Source: Legionella sp. | GTDB lineage: Bacteria > Pseudomonadota > Gammaproteobacteria > Legionellales > Legionellaceae | DNA length: 36,702 bases | Assembly (NCBI GenBank): GCA_017306715.1 | Contig: JAFKHV010000033.1 | Coordinates: forward strand, 1 to 36,702 | Direction: 5' to 3' | In this document: positions 14,101 to 23,698 of the stretch, piece after piece | How positions within the stretch are numbered: position 1 is the first letter of the stretch | Layout of the letters: each line of letters opens with the position of its first letter | Notes under the pieces: model-generated | Told to the model about the DNA's origin: nothing | Database searches by the model: none | What the model saw: the letters and a program-made list of their open reading frames with translations, nothing else | Program-made: the position numbers and the translations under genes

Positions 14101-16944
14101 CGTTAACGCATCATAATCCGCACGCCCAATCGCTTTTTGAATGGCCACCTTAAGTAACTCACTGCGTTTAAACGCCGCTTCACGCTCCCCAAGATGAGCA
14201 ATCGCAAAAGCTAATGCTTTTTCGCTGTCATCTTTGATGGGTTTTTCTATGGATAAACGGTCTAAGGCATCATCTAGAGCTAAGAGTAGCTTACCAGAGC
14301 TTGAATTATCCAACACTTGAGCACCATGGTGTTTTTGTGCCGCCTCTAAAGTTAAGGCGATGGCCGTGTGCTTGGATGCTGCCTTTAGGGCATAACGATT
14401 GGCCTTATCTACATCATCAGTAACAACGTGTAACTCCTTTTTGGCTGCCTCAGACAGAAGAGAAACAATATTTTGTCGAAGCCCATAGGCAGGCATGGTC
14501 GCAATGATTCGCTCCGTAGGTTTAAAATCATGTGCATGCATCGTCTTGGCATAGGCATAATTCATGGGAAAATGCTTGTCTTGGTTCAGTTCTAAATGAA
14601 CGGTGTCTTTACCTGCTTTAATTTTAATTCCCTGGCGCGTAAATTCGGATACTTCATATTGAGTGCCCAACCGCACTCCTTCCAAGGCAAGGTTTCCAGT
14701 AGCCACAATTTTATCGCCAATGGCCACTGGAATTTGAGTCGGCTCATAAATTTGAGTTGTTTTTGATATTTTTGTTGTGGATATCGTAGATTTCATACCG
14801 TGCTGATTACGTATAATAAGCTGATTTGCCTGTTCATTTACCCCAATTACCAGTGATTTTTTGGAAACAGAACGTATTTTTTGAATGAGCACCATTCCTT
14901 CCTGATAACTTTTGGCCAATTTTTTTTCGCTTTCAGTGAGTGAAAGAGGGGTTAATGTAGGAATAATCCGCTCTTCCTTGGAAAGATCTCCGCATTCTTT
15001 GAGCTGTGCACGAATCGCCTCATTCACCTCTTTCGCTTCTATTCTGGAATACGTGAGTATTTGTGTCTGTTGTCTTTGTGCACTGGTTAACGATTGATAC
15101 AACTGCGCCGTCTTAAGAATTCGAGCGTCTTTTTCTCGCGCTTCCACAAGAGTAAGTTGAGATTGATGCAAAGGTCTGTCATCAACATCTAATGTTTTAA
15201 TTTGAGCTTTATCTAATAGAGCCGGAATATCAGATTTAAAGCCTGTTAACGATTGCGATTTTTCCAAAAACACAACCTTTGCCGCACGTTTCTCAGCGAT
15301 GGATAACAACTTATTCATCTCATCAGGAGACACGCGTTGTGATTCATCAACAATAAGCAATTCACGTTCTTTTTTGTGTTTAAAAAAGGGCAACCGATGC
15401 TCCGATTCATGCCGATAATTAAACCCAGATACGGTATCGCATAAATCTTCTTTACCGATTGATAAGACCCATTGCCACAATGTTGATGGTTTTTTAGTAA
15501 ACTCTTGATTGATGTTTTGAGAAGTTAAGGAGGTGGGACATAAGATGCGAATATTTTTGGAAGCCTCAGCAGCATCAATAAGGGTGCTTAACACATCGCG
15601 AGATAATGCGCTTTGTTGCCGTATGCGAATAAGGCTATCTTTTGAAGAAAGCGCCTGACTCACTATTTTTTGAATGTGCTCGTTATCATCGCCTTTATCC
15701 ACACTACAACGTATTGCGTTTTTTTGTGCAGGGAATTGATTGATTTTAGCAATCAGTTCGCGTTCTTTATTGATTAAATCAGGCGTTGTAAATCGGGTGT
15801 CTTCAGCATCTAACGCAACAAGCTGTTTTTGTTGAAGTGCCTGCTCCATTTGGTGCATCAATACATCAAAACCTTGTTCCCCTAATGAGAAATAAAGACT
15901 GGCTTGTAACAGTTCGTGATACGTAAAACTTAATTTCTTTTCTTCCAAATGGGCAATTCCCATCATGACAGGTCTATTCGATTTTTGATCAGTGCTTAAG
16001 GAGGACTTTAACAACGCATTTTGAGCAGTTTTTTCTTTTAATTCTGAACAATACGTGGATGGATTAATGCCTAAATCGTTACTTTCCTTAACCCATTGTG
16101 CAAGCAATTCATCAGGATCAACAACCGTTTTCTGTTTACGCGAATCAAGGGTTGCCCTGTCATAAGCTTTGCGTGAATTCGAATGCATCGTTTTTGCTTG
16201 CTCTTCAACTTGTGCACGACGCTTTGAAAAACATTTTAAAAGGTTTTCATCAAAATATTTAATTTCAAATAGCCCATGAGCATCTCCTGTGCTTTCTATT
16301 TCCAGGCCCATTTCTTTCAAACCCAATGCGATCTCAGAGCGATAAATAAGACCTAATAAAATCTGATTATTCATAATCCATTCCATTGTCCCGTGGTTAC
16401 GGCTCAGGTCTGAGGCTAGTGCGCGCCATTTTCCGTCCAAACGCTGCGTAAAATTCATCAATAAGGCATGCACGTGAAGTTGAGGATCGAGCTCTCTTGA
16501 GGTATCGTGGAGAATGGTTGCAAAACAGAGATTCCCTGTTTTTTCATACGCAACACCGGATTTTCCTGATTTACGCGCTTCCGCTGCTTCTTTTTCAATC
16601 ACTTTCAATACTGTTTTTACGGCATTTAGGTGTAAATCCACAAATTCTTTGTGTCCTGCAACCAACCCAAGATAAGAAACCGATTTAGGTGCTGAGAAGG
16701 TTAAGTCATAACCACCACGATGCCATATTTCACCTTGTTGTGTTTGAAATCCCATAACCTCGCCACTAGGCAAAACACCGCCAACCACTTGCTCTAGGGT
16801 ATGAACATCCACTTCACCACATAAATTTTGTTTTTCTGCACTTAAACCAACCCATTGTGTTGTAAGTTGGTTTGAAAAATAATAATTTTCTTTGTCATAA
16901 TAGTAGGATGCTTTTTTAATGGGTTGCACGCGAAGACTGAGCAT
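11116..16944 (-). CDS. traI: TraI relaxase-helicase with C-terminal TOPRIM-like domain
   Basis: A 1,942-aa MobF relaxase. The relaxase domain (about 1-300) has the tyrosine cluster YYYDKENYY (14-22) and the metal-binding histidines H146, H157 and H159 in HDTSRELDPQLHVH, at the same numbers as in F TraI. Residues about 400-850 look like the vestigial helicase (LLIVDES, 529-535, with no intact P-loop seen). The active helicase has Walker A GYAGTGKTT (1032-1040) and Walker B LLDESS (1105-1110). Beyond about 1,545 comes an extension absent from F TraI: a primase-like region (about 1,560-1,640) and a TOPRIM-like domain with ITEGGETG (E1786) and LDND (D1829, D1831). The ATG at 16944 has AAGGA upstream. 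It follows traD by 15 bp. Confidence 0.95.
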   Translation of the reverse strand: MLSLRVQPIKKASYYYDKENYYFSNQLTTQWVGLSAEKQNLCGEVDVHTLEQVVGGVLPSGEVMGFQTQQGEIWHRGGYDLTFSAPKSVSYLGLVAGHKEFVDLHLNAVKTVLKVIEKEAAEARKSGKSGVAYEKTGNLCFATILHDTSRELDPQLHVHALLMNFTQRLDGKWRALASDLSRNHGTMEWIMNNQILLGLIYRSEIALGLKEMGLEIESTGDAHGLFEIKYFDENLLKCFSKRRAQVEEQAKTMHSNSRKAYDRATLDSRKQKTVVDPDELLAQWVKESNDLGINPSTYCSELKEKTAQNALLKSSLSTDQKSNRPVMMGIAHLEEKKLSFTYHELLQASLYFSLGEQGFDVLMHQMEQALQQKQLVALDAEDTRFTTPDLINKERELIAKINQFPAQKNAIRCSVDKGDDNEHIQKIVSQALSSKDSLIRIRQQSALSRDVLSTLIDAAEASKNIRILCPTSLTSQNINQEFTKKPSTLWQWVLSIGKEDLCDTVSGFNYRHESEHRLPFFKHKKERELLIVDESQRVSPDEMNKLLSIAEKRAAKVVFLEKSQSLTGFKSDIPALLDKAQIKTLDVDDRPLHQSQLTLVEAREKDARILKTAQLYQSLTSAQRQQTQILTYSRIEAKEVNEAIRAQLKECGDLSKEERIIPTLTPLSLTESEKKLAKSYQEGMVLIQKIRSVSKKSLVIGVNEQANQLIIRNQHGMKSTISTTKISKTTQIYEPTQIPVAIGDKIVATGNLALEGVRLGTQYEVSEFTRQGIKIKAGKDTVHLELNQDKHFPMNYAYAKTMHAHDFKPTERIIATMPAYGLRQNIVSLLSEAAKKELHVVTDDVDKANRYALKAASKHTAIALTLEAAQKHHGAQVLDNSSSGKLLLALDDALDRLSIEKPIKDDSEKALAFAIAHLGEREAAFKRSELLKVAIQKAIGRADYDALTHQLDHLIERGELIAGGNDFLTTKEAVFFEESIISTVKSGINTLNPLMKEEEARNQLASARLTKGQKEACELITTTSDQFIMIQGYAGTGKTTMNKTAIDTVHHALSMTQEELRIIAVAPTHQAVKEMRALGIEAQTLKSFLIAQDQERTLSPNSLVLLDESSMVSNRDCARLVQQISDSGARCVLLGDVSQHQSIESGKPSQILMQEGSIRVACMDDIVRQQVLEYKNAIETLIQGNPNKALSQLSSLPLNLIERKDIDSPYHALSSSLMVTGHPLDESVPLNKQKEHNQSVFQQKSPIEMAVGDYLSRTDECREQTIVIIHENKKREVANTLIRNELIKEGTLGSENLTFPRLLSTNYTTAELYFCETYQECIKKGDFYLKKEGDYFKVSSVDTSNKVVLLHDSKGEKSFFVPEKENKDWKIELFQSAPGDISVGEKIHFKKSDKSLGRFANERLRVTQVQEASIVVTDGAGSEHRLNKEEMKDAHWDYSYTATSYSIQGASSPYVIGVAETGNSKVNHLRSFYIMVTRGSLHAMLYTDDHDKLQEQLCVTPDKTSALEVLNRINPNIKNKTQEIQNSTNNSQDRKRSKSVQPKSEPFYDAKAISQNLSNHAEQVVERLLGEPNRALSSKKEYRYGTYGSLVICLHGEKRGVWFNHETLEKGNLLHLIQNTLNLDFKQSLSYAAKLTGEDLKEQIKARVNSPVIDKENPKIKPNKTKEYALQLAHESKPIHGTVAEKYLKDIRGIGQISGEDIRYHPRVYTKDTETQKYRPALLYIARDKENQIAAVEAVYLDPKTGNKVPIASLSMKSKKTYGSKEGAGAILNKGNSKESVTYITEGGETGLSVRDAVPHERVITTLGKQNFINIDMSLLTDKVVLCLDNDGKPMQEDKVIIRAIERLKHHGKSVEIAIPRREKDFNDVSKLHGTHGVVDALSHAVSIDKLVGITNKIEISEEKIKECLETISNKIKLEIPENKNPSVDKIKLLQREEMELY

Positions 16945-16959
16945 GATGTGTTCCTTAGA

Positions 16960-18813
16960 TTAAAAAATTGATTCCATATCCCATTCGTGCTCGTCACTCT
17001 TTAGGCGAGATGAAGGCTTGGGTTCCGTGTGAGATGCACCTGCATCCAGATTTTCAAGAAGTGTTTCAAAGGCCATTGGGGGTTTTTCAGCCTCTGGAAG
17101 TTTTCGAGGTAGAAAACCGGAAGATTTTGCCTTTCTTTTTTGATGGGTGAGGGTTAATTTGGTGATGGGATAGTGACCCGGAAGCCGCAAATAACAAGAA
17201 AGAGGCGCCAAATCCATAATTTCGGGATACGTCACTAAAGGTCGCGTAATTCTATTTTTTCCTAATGAAATCCCATCACGTATCGAGTTTGCCCCATACG
17301 AGTAATTTTCTCGTGTGTCATCAATTTCTTCATCACCTAACTCCTTGCTTACTAATTGCGCCATTTGATGACTAGGGCTTGCAAAAAAGGCACGGGTATT
17401 AAGTAAGTCAAAGATTTCAGCGGCACCACTGCGCCCATATACTTTCTCAAGTTGGCTAAAACTTTGCATTCCCAATAAAAAGCATCCACCAAACTTGCGA
17501 ACCTCCGCAATGGTTTCTCCTAATAAAGGGAGTTTATGCAAACTGGGGAGCTCATCACAGATGAACCAAATGCGGCGATTAGAATCTTCGGTTAGGCTCA
17601 GAAGAGTCAGTGAAGCCATTGCAATCCACATCGAGATGAGTGGTTTTAAAGATTTATGCTGCTCGCCATTAGACGAAATAAAAAGCCATCCCGATAAATC
17701 TTGATTTAATAAGTAATCTCTGATTGAAAATGCTTCTTTTCCTGAGTCTTCAAGCCCGCTTAATGAGTGAAGCGACTTAAGATAGGTTGTGATCACTGAA
17801 CGAATCGATATGGCTGTTTTTTCAATTTTATTGCTGACTAAAGTAGCGGCAGCGGTTCCTGCGAGATAAGGTTCAAGCTCATGAAACGCTCCGGTGACGA
17901 GAAGTCGCAACAACTTGGATAAGGAGCGCTCTTTATCTTCTCTCATTCGACTTGCTACTGAGGAAAACACGGTACGCGCCGCATTAACCCAAAAAGGGTC
18001 GTTTTCTCCATGCATCGGAATCAAACTTTCTGCCATATTCTCCAAAAGTTCATCTTTTGGTGCTTCACGCCATAAATCCCAATTCGCGCAACGCGCGTCA
18101 AAAGGATTCAGTAAAACATCATGCCCTTCTTGAAAATAAGCTTGGGTAAACGTACATCCTTTATCATAAACAATGACTCTATCCCCACGAGCCCGAATAT
18201 CGTCCATCAATTTCATAATAAATTGACTTTTACCCATCCCTACTGTGCCATGAACGAGCAAATGCTGTACTTCGGAATCCCTTATTAATGGAAATCCATC
18301 CAAATTAAGATCTGAATTTTGATTACACTTTATGATTCGTCTTTTAAGTTCTGCTGGCGTTAGCTGGGATGCCCCACGTATAAATTGATTTTCGGTTTGC
18401 GACTTACCTCTTCGAATAAAATAGACGGCAAGACCAATCCCTGCACTACACGCCAAAGCAAAAGCTCCCAATGCCGACTGGCCTAATAAATCCACCATAT
18501 GGCGAGCGTTGGTTTCAAAATAGGGGTAATGCATAATTTGCTGTACTGATTGGTGGTATATGGTTCCATGAAAGGACAAGGTAAATGTGTGTGATTTTCC
18601 CGTAAAATCGAGAAACCATGCGGTGTAATAGACCAGCGCATGAGTCAGTTTCTCTGTAGGCAAAAGAAGCCAGGAAATGAAGCACGTAAAAACAAGCCAT
18701 AAACACAAACAAACCGTTACCAAAGTTTTTGTGATCTGATCCCACATCCTCAAATTATGAAAACTGATTTGTCCCCCACGGGTATAATGTTTAAAATTAG
18801 GTTCCGTCTGCAT
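16960..18813 (-). CDS. traD: TraD coupling protein
   Basis: A 617-aa VirD4/TraD-type ATPase that links the relaxosome to the secretion channel. Two N-terminal membrane segments (about 30-50 and 112-134) flank a short periplasmic loop. Walker A is GTVGMGKS (189-196) and the Walker B region is WFICDELPSLHKLP. The C-terminus is shorter than in F TraD (about 717 aa) but ends in an acidic tail, EWDMESIF, like the F tail that contacts TraM. ATG 18813 is preferred to GTG 18819 because AAGGAG is then nine bases away instead of three. It is directly upstream of traI. Confidence 0.92.
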   Translation of the reverse strand: MQTEPNFKHYTRGGQISFHNLRMWDQITKTLVTVCLCLWLVFTCFISWLLLPTEKLTHALVYYTAWFLDFTGKSHTFTLSFHGTIYHQSVQQIMHYPYFETNARHMVDLLGQSALGAFALACSAGIGLAVYFIRRGKSQTENQFIRGASQLTPAELKRRIIKCNQNSDLNLDGFPLIRDSEVQHLLVHGTVGMGKSQFIMKLMDDIRARGDRVIVYDKGCTFTQAYFQEGHDVLLNPFDARCANWDLWREAPKDELLENMAESLIPMHGENDPFWVNAARTVFSSVASRMREDKERSLSKLLRLLVTGAFHELEPYLAGTAAATLVSNKIEKTAISIRSVITTYLKSLHSLSGLEDSGKEAFSIRDYLLNQDLSGWLFISSNGEQHKSLKPLISMWIAMASLTLLSLTEDSNRRIWFICDELPSLHKLPLLGETIAEVRKFGGCFLLGMQSFSQLEKVYGRSGAAEIFDLLNTRAFFASPSHQMAQLVSKELGDEEIDDTRENYSYGANSIRDGISLGKNRITRPLVTYPEIMDLAPLSCYLRLPGHYPITKLTLTHQKRKAKSSGFLPRKLPEAEKPPMAFETLLENLDAGASHTEPKPSSRLKSDEHEWDMESIF

Positions 18814-18915
18814 GGACACTTTCTCCTTTTTTTAAGCAAAGCTTACGCGGCCATCCCAAATTAATGGCTTAAATATGCTCTATCTGTTGGTATTTAGATT
18901 ATTTGTATTCGATGT

Positions 18916-19479
18916 TTATTTTCTATTTACCCATTGATTCACCAGGTCAAATAATACGCTTGCCCCAACACGACTCATTTCCATACTTAATAAGATGTAG
19001 GAAGCAAATAGGGCTGCAAAGTAAGAAAACCCAAGAAAAATACGAAATGCAAAAGGATCTGGGCATTGCATCACAAAGCAAGAACACAGGCCAAAGACAA
19101 CTAAAAACACCCAACCAACTTGCTTTAATTTTTTGACTAATAGTTGACCTGTTTGAATGCGATGGTTCAGATGAATTTTAATCAGATAATATTGCGTGAG
19201 TGAAGGAAGTAACATCAATACCCCTACAAACGTCATCAACAATGAACTCATCATGAGATCACCAAAGAGCTCCAAGTCATAAGATGCGGAACCATTTCTA
19301 ATAGAAGCTTCTACATAACTTGTCGCAAACAGAACAATAAACCCTATTTTCCAAAAACAACCGCCAATGATCCTGAAGAGCCCTGAGTAATAAGTGCGTA
19401 CAGAAAACACTTCAAAATCGAGTGAACCAAGCAATGCAATGTCCTCTTTAATGGCTTGTTTTAATTCATTCCCATTCAT
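18916..19479 (-). CDS. Four-helix membrane protein in the traS position
   Basis: A 187-aa inner membrane protein with about four hydrophobic segments (about 36-55, 74-96, 122-143, 148-168). In F, the gene between traG and traD is the entry-exclusion protein traS, also a small polytopic membrane protein and highly variable between plasmids. It overlaps the Shine-Dalgarno with the end of traG (AAGGAGTAA), so it is coupled to it. I do not see sequence identity with F TraS, so this is a position-based guess. A cognate partnership with the C-terminal part of this TraG is expected if correct. Confidence 0.55.
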   Translation of the reverse strand: MNGNELKQAIKEDIALLGSLDFEVFSVRTYYSGLFRIIGGCFWKIGFIVLFATSYVEASIRNGSASYDLELFGDLMMSSLLMTFVGVLMLLPSLTQYYLIKIHLNHRIQTGQLLVKKLKQVGWVFLVVFGLCSCFVMQCPDPFAFRIFLGFSYFAALFASYILLSMEMSRVGASVLFDLVNQWVNRK

Positions 19480-19484
19480 TTAAG

Positions 19485-22304
19485 TTACTCCTTAGGATGT
19501 AATTGATTTTGTTTAATCCAGTTTTTAGGATTTAGCGTATTTCTTCTTGCGTCCTCCTTTCCCTTCATCACCGTGCTTTGTGTTTCATGAGCCATAGCCT
19601 CGTGCTGAGCATTCATGTTTTGATAGCCCTGCTCCGCTTGAACTTGTTTCTTCAAAACATTATGGCCGACTTGTTGTTGTAATTCTTGAGCCTTTTGGGC
19701 ATCCACTCCTAAATCTAGGGAACTCGCGCTCTGTGTCAATCCGTTACTGTGTGCATGGTATTGATTTGCCAGCTCATGCTCCTTACCTGCTAAATGGTCT
19801 TTCTCTTGCGCATAATAAGCCTGAACCTCATTTTTATATTGAGAACCACCAAATTCAGAAATCAACGCATCACGACGCTGCGCAATAAAATCCTGCCCCA
19901 AATCATTGAGTTGATTTAATGAATTTAAATCTCCGGGATGGGTAAAGAGTTCATCGCGGTGTGATTTACCCACACGCTCCTCTACAAATTTCGGAAAAGC
20001 CTGATTTAAATCAGTTGTAATTTGTGAACCATGGGTTTCCACATAACTTTTAGCCTGGCTAATACGTTGTGAATGAGCCATGCTGGTATCGTAGTTATGG
20101 CTTGCTGTTTGTGCATCACGTAAATCAGCGCCCAACTGCGAACTTAAACTGGCAGCGGTGGAGTGACTCTCATCAAAATGATGCGTTTGGGCAAAATGAT
20201 TCACGTAGTTCAATGCTTTATTAAAGTCTTGAGCCTGTCTTGCGGAGATGGATGCATCCGTGCCAGTGTGATAGCGCGAGCTTTCAGAAGAAGAACCTTC
20301 TGCTTTAACATGCGCATCAACACCTGCACTAAATCCTGTTCCAAATTTAAGAACCTTTCCTGCCAAACTACTGTCGGTTCTCACCCCTGCATGCCCACCA
20401 ATCCCATTAGAAATGAGACGCGAGTAAGCATCCTCTTTACTCATCCCTGTTCGACTCGCAACATCTTCAGCAATATGATTCATGGTTGATAAGGCCTTTG
20501 AAAATTGGCCTGACTCACTATGAGAAATACCATCACCTAATCGCAAATCATGACCGCTCAATTGAGACAGTTGCAATGCACGATGCGCTGCATTAGATAA
20601 TGCCGTTTGAAAATGAGAAGATTGATTGCGTGCTGCTTGCGTGGAGCGTTCATAGGCATCATTCAAAGAGGCGCTTAAGCCTTCGGATGAATTAATCGAC
20701 ACAGCACTTCGAGACATTCCAGGACTTACATCAAATACAGTCCCACCACTACCTGTTAGTGTTTTGAGCACCCCACTTCCCATTTGCTCCGTATGCATGC
20801 CATGCAAATGTGACCAATTCGAATCATGCTTATTTGCAGATAAATTATTCGCAGTCGTGTTATAAAAGCTCGTTTGGCCTAGACCAAACGAAGCATTAGC
20901 AGCCTCCCCTGCCGCAGACATACTCGAACCTTGCATATGACTCATCATCGATGTGGCTAAATGGTTAAATGCACCGCTAAAATTAGAAACAAAACCCATT
21001 GCGATGAACGGAATCATCATCATGATAAACCCACAAACACCTGCCACATCACCATGAAGCTCATCAATTTTATCTAAGTTAACCATTGAAAATTGACCAA
21101 ACTCTTCCGAAGATGAGGCACCATAAATCGCCATTCCCACATTCAAAATAGCAAACATAACCGGCCAAAATTGCAAGGAAAGAAAAAACTGAAAATACCC
21201 TGATAAAATGCGCACCCCAAAAGGGAGCGTGGCCAAAACCAAAATCAGAGGAAAGACCCCAAAGAGCAACATGGTTAAACAGGTATGCATGATGGGTAAA
21301 ATCCATAACGCTTTTTGCCCTAACACCTGCCAACTCCAACGGTGTTGTACTTGAGATTTGGAAAGTTGTTGGTTTACAACCCCAGCAGTCGCATCAGTAA
21401 ATGCCTGGTAATGCCCTATCCCATCTCGCATTGCGTTAATCATCATACTTTGCAAAAAGATATTACTGGAGGTATCGGTTAAGCCTTGGTAATACTCAAA
21501 TGAAGACTTCAGATGGATTTCAAACAAGTTTTGATACGTTGTATTATGAGGTTTTCCAAAAAGGCTCACTCCAAAAATCTTATAAGAACGATTAATCTCC
21601 TGTTCTAATTTTTTACGTAAACTGTACGTGCCGTCTGCTGAGGAGGCGTCTTTACAGGTCACCAATTTGTCCCCAACTTGAAGCATTCGCAAAGGAGAAG
21701 CTTTAGAAGAGATTAAATTCCAAATGTCTTTTGATTCAGATAAATCACGCACGCTGTATTTACGATTAATCCGAATATCACCAACCACACAAACTCTAAA
21801 ATAGTCATTCATTTCTTCTTTTAATACAGGATCAAGAATACGAAATGATGTGGCAGCCTGAATAAGTCGTGAACCGAACAATGAACCTGTGCGTGTATAA
21901 AGCAACTCCTCGGGTAGCGGTTGGCGGTTCCCTATCGGTATGCTTAAAAGCATGTCGTACACTTGAGCTAAACCATAGCCCACGGTGGTGATTAAATGTG
22001 CAGATAAGGCAAACACCACCGGCACATTATCGACCAATTTAATTTTTTGGGTGCTAATGTCTTCTATTTCTACTGTGGTTTTTGGCAGAATGACCACATT
22101 CGTGCATAACACATAGGTAAGAAACCAACGAGCAAACACCTTCGGATCACGTGTTTTTAAAAATCCACCCATCACCATGATGATGCCAATAAGTGCAGTA
22201 ATACGAAGTAATCCATCAAAACTGTCTTGTTTGAGAAAAGCAGCCAGTGCATTGAGCACCAGCTCAAACATTTCACCACAGGCAAGAACATGAATCGTAA
22301 CCAT
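19485..22304 (-). CDS. traG: TraG mating-pair stabilization protein
   Basis: A 939-aa protein, almost the length of F TraG (938). The N-terminal third has several membrane segments (about 30-60, 330-400) and matches the pilus-assembly domain. The C-terminal part from about 480 is a long, Ser/Gln/Ala-rich periplasmic domain with coiled-coil tendency, the part that in F stabilizes mating pairs and is the target of TraS exclusion. ATG 22304 gives an N-terminus VTIHVLACGEMFELVLNALAAF-like in layout to F TraG; a GTG at 22325 overlaps traH. It starts 7 bp after traH. Confidence 0.9.
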   Translation of the reverse strand: MVTIHVLACGEMFELVLNALAAFLKQDSFDGLLRITALIGIIMVMGGFLKTRDPKVFARWFLTYVLCTNVVILPKTTVEIEDISTQKIKLVDNVPVVFALSAHLITTVGYGLAQVYDMLLSIPIGNRQPLPEELLYTRTGSLFGSRLIQAATSFRILDPVLKEEMNDYFRVCVVGDIRINRKYSVRDLSESKDIWNLISSKASPLRMLQVGDKLVTCKDASSADGTYSLRKKLEQEINRSYKIFGVSLFGKPHNTTYQNLFEIHLKSSFEYYQGLTDTSSNIFLQSMMINAMRDGIGHYQAFTDATAGVVNQQLSKSQVQHRWSWQVLGQKALWILPIMHTCLTMLLFGVFPLILVLATLPFGVRILSGYFQFFLSLQFWPVMFAILNVGMAIYGASSSEEFGQFSMVNLDKIDELHGDVAGVCGFIMMMIPFIAMGFVSNFSGAFNHLATSMMSHMQGSSMSAAGEAANASFGLGQTSFYNTTANNLSANKHDSNWSHLHGMHTEQMGSGVLKTLTGSGGTVFDVSPGMSRSAVSINSSEGLSASLNDAYERSTQAARNQSSHFQTALSNAAHRALQLSQLSGHDLRLGDGISHSESGQFSKALSTMNHIAEDVASRTGMSKEDAYSRLISNGIGGHAGVRTDSSLAGKVLKFGTGFSAGVDAHVKAEGSSSESSRYHTGTDASISARQAQDFNKALNYVNHFAQTHHFDESHSTAASLSSQLGADLRDAQTASHNYDTSMAHSQRISQAKSYVETHGSQITTDLNQAFPKFVEERVGKSHRDELFTHPGDLNSLNQLNDLGQDFIAQRRDALISEFGGSQYKNEVQAYYAQEKDHLAGKEHELANQYHAHSNGLTQSASSLDLGVDAQKAQELQQQVGHNVLKKQVQAEQGYQNMNAQHEAMAHETQSTVMKGKEDARRNTLNPKNWIKQNQLHPKE

Positions 22305-22311
22305 AAGTTTT

Positions 22312-23673
22312 CTAAGCCCCCACACTATTCATATTGGATGCAACTTGTTTTTCAACGCGTGCAATTCGCTCGATTAAAGCAAGTTTTTCTTGAAGTTTTC
22401 TTCCAATCTGCGGTTCAATCGAGGCGACTTTGATGTTGGCATCACGCACCCTTTTTTGAATTTGCTTGATTAGATCCTCATTCAGTTCTGAACCTGCCGT
22501 TGCATTATCTACTTCCGTGAGGAGCTCAGTTAAATAATGCGTCAACAAGTCTTGAGCAATTAACATCGAATATTCCTCTACATCGACTGAGGCACTCGCA
22601 TATTGCGTGCTTAAAAGAACCTGTAAAAACTTCATCACCGGCAAAGACACCATGCTCAGAAAGCTCTTATCTTTAGCTTCGGGGGCAACATCTGCCACAA
22701 GTTTGTTACGAAGATTTTCTATCATCTCGCGAATTTTATAAGCCAGTGTTGAGTGTTCAGGAATGGTTACCTCTTTTAATTCGACCTGCATGCATGGAGT
22801 GGCACTTCCAGAATCTTTGCATCGCCAAATTTTTGCGGTATGTGCACCCGGATGAGTCCCTAATAATGCATTAATCAACTCAGAATTTCCGGCCAGCGAG
22901 GGCACATTGGTCACCTTTCCTTGTTTATCAATAATGAGGGTTCCCGTTAAGCTCATTACCATTTCTGCAAGTTCAGAATCAGAATTCAAAAAGGATTTGG
23001 ATTGCAAAATAGACCAAACTAAATTTTTATTTAATACGACTTGTTGCTTGCGTTCTTCATCTTTAGATGCTTTATCCATGACGGAATCAAAACCAGAACC
23101 CGAGCACGCCATTCGCGCCTGTACGTAATCACTAAACAATCCTTCCTTGCCCATTGCGGCTTGATCTTTACACACTTTTTGTTGACTTGCTGCCGTCTTT
23201 GGCCAAATTCCACCCACTAAGTTTTCAGAAAGCTGGCATGAATTAATGCTTGAATGATTGGCCATCTGTTCCAGTTGCTGCAAATAATCTCGAACCTGTT
23301 TGAGCTCAGGAACGGTTGATGCCAACATCACATCAACTGCATAAGCGCCAGCATTGGTCATTACAGATTTACCCAAATCCACCAACTTTTGATGGCTTAA
23401 AAAACTCATGCTCCCGGTAAATAAATCGATTCCTCCGCACCCTGCCCGATAACTGGGTAAATCCAACTGAATCAGTTGATATTGTCTGATTTGGTTACGC
23501 GCATAGAGCGAACCCCCACCAAAAAATCCAGCCGCCTGAGATTCATAAGCAGCAGGGGACGTGACATTCGCCGCATACCCCATACCGTTAAAAAAATTAT
23601 CCAAATCAGAGCTGACATTGGCATAAAGCGCGCTTGACCCAATAAATAACATACTTGCCATCAATCGTTTCAT
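22312..23673 (-). CDS. traH: TraH pilus assembly protein
   Basis: A 453-aa exported protein, close to F TraH (458). Signal peptide MKRLMASMLFIGSSALYA (1-18). Family landmarks follow: SDLDNFFNGMGYAANVTSP (about 21-39) and RAGCGGIDLFTGSMSF (about 77-92). The last 40 residues form a coiled coil, as in F TraH. The ATG at 23673 has GAGGA seven bases before it. A frame open upstream to 23763 overlaps trbB and is not used. It lies between trbB and traG, as in F. Confidence 0.92.
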   Translation of the reverse strand: MKRLMASMLFIGSSALYANVSSDLDNFFNGMGYAANVTSPAAYESQAAGFFGGGSLYARNQIRQYQLIQLDLPSYRAGCGGIDLFTGSMSFLSHQKLVDLGKSVMTNAGAYAVDVMLASTVPELKQVRDYLQQLEQMANHSSINSCQLSENLVGGIWPKTAASQQKVCKDQAAMGKEGLFSDYVQARMACSGSGFDSVMDKASKDEERKQQVVLNKNLVWSILQSKSFLNSDSELAEMVMSLTGTLIIDKQGKVTNVPSLAGNSELINALLGTHPGAHTAKIWRCKDSGSATPCMQVELKEVTIPEHSTLAYKIREMIENLRNKLVADVAPEAKDKSFLSMVSLPVMKFLQVLLSTQYASASVDVEEYSMLIAQDLLTHYLTELLTEVDNATAGSELNEDLIKQIQKRVRDANIKVASIEPQIGRKLQEKLALIERIARVEKQVASNMNSVGA

Positions 23674-23698
23674 GATGGATTCCTCAATAGGAGCGTAC

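Noticed and set aside
11321..16688. Several open frames of 60-90 codons on the plus strand inside traI
   Set aside because: They lie opposite a clearly conserved relaxase gene, have no ribosome sites or recognisable products, and are expected antisense shadows.
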